A stretch of DNA of 64,000 bases, taken from the NCBI RefSeq assembly GCF_019039055.1, contig NZ_JAHOPB010000001.1:1302001-1366000 (forward strand). Reading direction: 5' to 3'. Position numbers and translations under genes: made by a program. Positions 60,979 to 64,000 of the stretch are shown piece after piece (position 1 is the first letter of the stretch; each line of letters starts with the position of its first letter). The notes under the pieces are model-generated. The model ran no database searches, was not told where the DNA came from, and saw only the letters and a program-made list of their open reading frames with translations. The DNA comes from Reyranella humidisoli. Its GTDB lineage: Bacteria; Pseudomonadota; Alphaproteobacteria; Reyranellales; Reyranellaceae.

Positions 60979-63900
60979 CTAGACCAGCGTACGCAGTTCG
61001 GCGGTGGCGACCGACAGCATGGCGAGGTCGATCGTTCCCGCCGCGGCAAGGTCCTCCTTCAGCAGCCGGTCGACCCGTTCCAGCGCCAGCTTGCGCGGTT
61101 CGCTCCAGGCGGCGAGAGCCGCTTCGGGATTGCAGTCGTTGCCGCCACCGGCCCGCAGGGCCGACCGCAGCAGGTCGGCGTGCAGGGCGGCCAGTTCATC
61201 CTGCAAGGCGAGCGCGGCCTGCGAGGGCCACAACCCATCGCGCGGCAGCTTCTGCGCGGCATTGGCCAGCAGAGCGAGCGACAGCCGCTCGCCCAGCTTG
61301 AAGTAGAGCCTTGCCGCGTTGCCGATGGAGCAGCCGTTGGCTTCGGCGGCCAAGGCGAGATCGCCGGCCGCGGACAGCGTCTCGAGCGCCGCGGCGCGGC
61401 GGGCGAGATCGGCCGGCGCGCCCATCGCCTCGAAGGCGGCGGAGCGTTCGCCCAGCGCCGCGCCTTCGGCTTCGCCAATCAGGTCCGCGCGCAGGTCGCC
61501 CAGTTCGGCGACGGCTCGGCCGAGCTGCGCGGTCGCGGCGGTCGTGTCGAGCGGCTGTGGCAGGCGGCGCAGGGTCCACTGGACGGTGCGCACGACGAAG
61601 CGCTGCGAGGCGACCAGCATGCGAAGCTGCGCCTCGGCCCTGAGCTGCCCGTCGAGTGCCTCGATGTCGACCCACAGGTCGCGCAGCTTCCAGGCGTCGC
61701 GCACGACGGTGAAGGCCTGGGCGATGGGAGCGGCCGTGGCGCCGGTCCGCTGCGCGACGGTGTGCACGAAGGTCGGGCCGCAGCGGTTGACCAGCGAGTT
61801 CACGACCTGAAGCGCTGTGATCTCGCGGCGCAGGCGATGTCCCCGGAGGGCGGCCGCATGCTTCTCCTGCAGCGGCGCCGGGAAGTAGCGCAGCAGTTCC
61901 TCCTCCAGGCGCGGATCGTCGGGCAGGTCGGACGCCAGGATCTCCTCGTGGAGGTCGATCTTGGCGTAGGCCAGCAGCACGCACAGTTCAGGACGCGTCA
62001 GCGGCTGGCGATTCTGCGCGCGCACGCGCATCGCCGCCGAGTCGGGCAGGTATTCGACGGCACGGTCGAGCCGGCCCTTGCGCTCCAGCGCGCGCATGAA
62101 GCGTTCGAGGCGGTCATGCTCCTCGGCCGCCTGGCCCTCGGCGACGCTGATCGCCTGGCTCTGCTGGTAGTTGTGTCGCAGCACCAGGGTCGCGACTTCG
62201 TCGGTCATGGAGAAGAGCAGCGGATCGCGCGCCTCGACCGTGAGCGCCCCCGAGGCGATGGCGCCGCCGGTCGCGATCTTGATGTTGACCTCGTGGTCCG
62301 ACGTGTCGACGCCTGCCGAGTTGTCGAGCGCGTCGGTGTTGATCCTGCGCCCCCCGAGGGCGGCTTCGACGCGACCGCGCTGCGTGAAGCCGAGATTGGC
62401 GCCCTCGCCGATCACGCGCGCGCGCACCTGCGCGGCATCGATGCGGACGGAATCGTTGGCGCGGTCGCCGGCATCGGCGTTGGTCTCGCTCGACGCCTTC
62501 ACATAGGTGCCGATGCCGCCGAAATAGAGCAGGTCGACCGGCGCCGTCAGGATGGCGCGCAGCAGGTCGAGTGGCGCCATGGCCGGCGCCTCGATGCCCA
62601 GCACCGCGCGCGCCTCGGGCGACAGCGTCACCGACTTGGCCGCCCGGTCGATGATCGCCCCGCCGGCCGACAGCAGGCTCTGGTCGTAGTCCATCCATGA
62701 CGAGCGCGGCAGGGCGAACAGCCGCTGCCGCTCGGCGAAGCTGGTCGCCGGATCGGGCGAAGGATCGATGAAGATGTGGCGATGGTCGAACGCCGCCACC
62801 AGCTTGATGTGCGGCGACAGCAGCATGCCGTTGCCGAACACGTCGCCCGACATGTCGCCGACGCCTGCGACGGTGAACGGCGTCTCCTGGATGTCCTGGC
62901 CAAGCTCGCGGAAGTGGCGCTTCACCGATTCCCAAGCGCCGCGCGCGGTGATGCCCATCTTCTTGTGGTCGTAGCCGGCCGAGCCGCCCGAGGCGAAGGC
63001 ATCGTCGAGCCAGAAGCCGTAGTCGCGGGCCAACGCATTGGCGATGTCTGAGAAGGTGGCCGTGCCCTTGTCGGCGGCAACCACGAGATAGGGGTCGTCG
63101 GCGTCGTGGCGCACCACGTCGGCCGGCGGCACCACGCTGCCACCCGCATAATTGTCGGTGATGTCGAGCAGGCCGCGGATCAGGGTCTGGTAGCAGGCGA
63201 TGCCTTCGGCCTGGATCTGCTCGCGGGTGCCGCCTGCGGGGGGCTGCTTCACGTAGAAGCCGCCCTTCGATCCCACCGGCACGATGACGGCGTTCTTCAC
63301 CATCTGCGTCTTCATCAGGCCGAGGATCTCGGTGCGGAAGTCCTCGCGCCGGTCGGACCAGCGGATTCCGCCGCGCGCGACGCGTCCGCCGCGCAGGTGG
63401 ATGCCCTCCATGCGCGGGCTGTAGACGAAGATCTCGACCAGTGGCCGCGGCGCCGGCAGTTCGTCGATCGCACGGCTGTCGATCTTGAAGGAGATCCAGT
63501 CCTTCGTGCCGCCCGACTGCCAGTAATTGGTGCGCAGCGTGCAGAGCACGGCATTGTGGAAGCGCCGCAGGATGCGGTCCTCGTCGAGCGTGCCGACCGC
63601 TTCGAGCGCGGTCGCGAACTCCGTCTCGATCGCGGCGATCCTGTTGCCGCGGTCATCGGCAGCGGCATCGCCCAGCGACGGATCGAAACGCGCCCTGAAG
63701 AGGTCGACCACCAGGCGCGCCACCTTCGGGTAGGCGGCGAGCGCACGCTCCATATATTCCTGGCTGAACGGGATGCCGGCCTGTCGCAGATACTTCGCAT
63801 AGGCGCGCACGATGGCGACCTCGCGCCAGGCCAGTCCGGCGCCGAGCACGAGCCTGTTCAGCCCGTCGTTTTCGAGCGTGCCCGCGCGCAGCTTCTCGAT

Positions 63901-64000
63901 CGCCTCGACGAAGCGCGGTCCTGCGGCGTCGAGATCGACGGGCGACTTGTCCGCGGTTTCCACGCGCAGCACCTGCATGGCCACGCCATGGCTCTGATCG
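60979..64000 (-). CDS. NAD-dependent glutamate dehydrogenase, C-terminal part (runs off the right edge)
   Basis: About 1006 residues of the large NAD-GDH family (full length near 1600). The reading frame stays open to base 64000, so the N-terminus is missing. Catalytic motifs include RGGIRWSDRREDFRTEILGL, VPVGSKGGFYVK and GVGDMSGDVFGNGMLLS, followed by YFGGIGTYVKAS and the helical C-terminal domain (RPELCVLLAYAKI). It deaminates glutamate to 2-oxoglutarate and ammonia. It ends 20 bases from the convergent epoxide hydrolase gene, with no clear terminator. Confidence 0.96.
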   Translation of the reverse strand, partial: DQSHGVAMQVLRVETADKSPVDLDAAGPRFVEAIEKLRAGTLENDGLNRLVLGAGLAWREVAIVRAYAKYLRQAGIPFSQEYMERALAAYPKVARLVVDLFRARFDPSLGDAAADDRGNRIAAIETEFATALEAVGTLDEDRILRRFHNAVLCTLRTNYWQSGGTKDWISFKIDSRAIDELPAPRPLVEIFVYSPRMEGIHLRGGRVARGGIRWSDRREDFRTEILGLMKTQMVKNAVIVPVGSKGGFYVKQPPAGGTREQIQAEGIACYQTLIRGLLDITDNYAGGSVVPPADVVRHDADDPYLVVAADKGTATFSDIANALARDYGFWLDDAFASGGSAGYDHKKMGITARGAWESVKRHFRELGQDIQETPFTVAGVGDMSGDVFGNGMLLSPHIKLVAAFDHRHIFIDPSPDPATSFAERQRLFALPRSSWMDYDQSLLSAGGAIIDRAAKSVTLSPEARAVLGIEAPAMAPLDLLRAILTAPVDLLYFGGIGTYVKASSETNADAGDRANDSVRIDAAQVRARVIGEGANLGFTQRGRVEAALGGRRINTDALDNSAGVDTSDHEVNIKIATGGAIASGALTVEARDPLLFSMTDEVATLVLRHNYQQSQAISVAEGQAAEEHDRLERFMRALERKGRLDRAVEYLPDSAAMRVRAQNRQPLTRPELCVLLAYAKIDLHEEILASDLPDDPRLEEELLRYFPAPLQEKHAAALRGHRLRREITALQVVNSLVNRCGPTFVHTVAQRTGATAAPIAQAFTVVRDAWKLRDLWVDIEALDGQLRAEAQLRMLVASQRFVVRTVQWTLRRLPQPLDTTAATAQLGRAVAELGDLRADLIGEAEGAALGERSAAFEAMGAPADLARRAAALETLSAAGDLALAAEANGCSIGNAARLYFKLGERLSLALLANAAQKLPRDGLWPSQAALALQDELAALHADLLRSALRAGGGNDCNPEAALAAWSEPRKLALERVDRLLKEDLAAAGTIDLAMLSVATAELRTLV

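Noticed and set aside
60979..64000. Truncated glutamate dehydrogenase pseudogene
   Set aside because: The frame is open to the window edge without an upstream stop, so the missing N-terminus is due to the window boundary.

Overview
The window looks like chromosomal DNA from a GC-rich alphaproteobacterium. Support comes from conserved gene orders (rpmH-rnpA-yidD-yidC-engB-argB; Suv3-like helicase, S4 protein, fdxA, carD; grpE-dnaK-dnaJ; nth divergent from a DUF2244 gene) and a large NAD-dependent glutamate dehydrogenase. Three families of long palindromic intergenic repeats recall Rhodospirillales/Reyranella-like and Bradyrhizobium-like genomes. This placement is an inference; no rRNA or tRNA gene is present to test it. 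I see no prophage, insertion sequence, CRISPR array or defence island, and coding density is high with nearly all genes intact.

Layout. 1-3163 (minus): sensor kinase fragment, MerA/Lpd-like flavoenzyme, TVP38/TMEM64 membrane protein, glutathione S-transferase. 3182-6625 (plus): ribosome, RNase P and membrane-insertion genes. 6691-9031: Fe(II)/2OG oxygenase, argB, def. 9174-14684 (minus): DeoR regulator, a four-gene ABC importer and a GpdQ-like phosphodiesterase. 15007-17950 (minus): GntR regulator, PhyH dioxygenase and SAF-domain dehydrogenase. 17955-20912: GDPD, HtpX-like protease, LemA, NTF2-like protein. 20923-31742: mostly housekeeping and small enzymes (TauD-dapD, nudB, UMF1 transporter, VOC and DUF1428 proteins with a MarR regulator, AEC transporter with a LysR regulator, nth, dapB). 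31752-34546: MlrC-like peptidase, tag, HAD dehalogenase. 34664-43529: two divergent operons for amide or peptide scavenging. 43818-47789: grpE-dnaK-dnaJ. 47884-53580: TauD, prolyl aminopeptidase, M48 lipoprotein protease, a degenerate phosphatase, CarD, FdxA. 53672-60959: S4 protein, Suv3-like helicase, DUF1223 protein, zinc-type ABC genes, epoxide hydrolase. 60979-64000: C-terminal part of NAD-glutamate dehydrogenase.

The most system-like locus is 34664-43529. A 64-residue GatC/AtzG-like protein, an amidase and a Tat-exported binding protein read left; a Sec-exported paralogous binding protein with a full Dpp/Opp-type importer reads right. The 148-bp gap between them carries a sigma-54 type -24/-12 element (GG-N10-GC with TTGCA) on each strand, which suggests one nitrogen-responsive uptake-and-hydrolysis module. 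Other points to follow up: a PPP-family phosphatase homologue beside carD in which the metal ligands I could align are replaced; a GpdQ/ABC/DeoR operon likely to take up a phosphodiester; an orphan GntR-PhyH-SAF operon with a palindrome in its promoter; a 38-codon membrane ORF at a Zur-type box; and a Nudix gene whose 3' end runs through a palindromic repeat.
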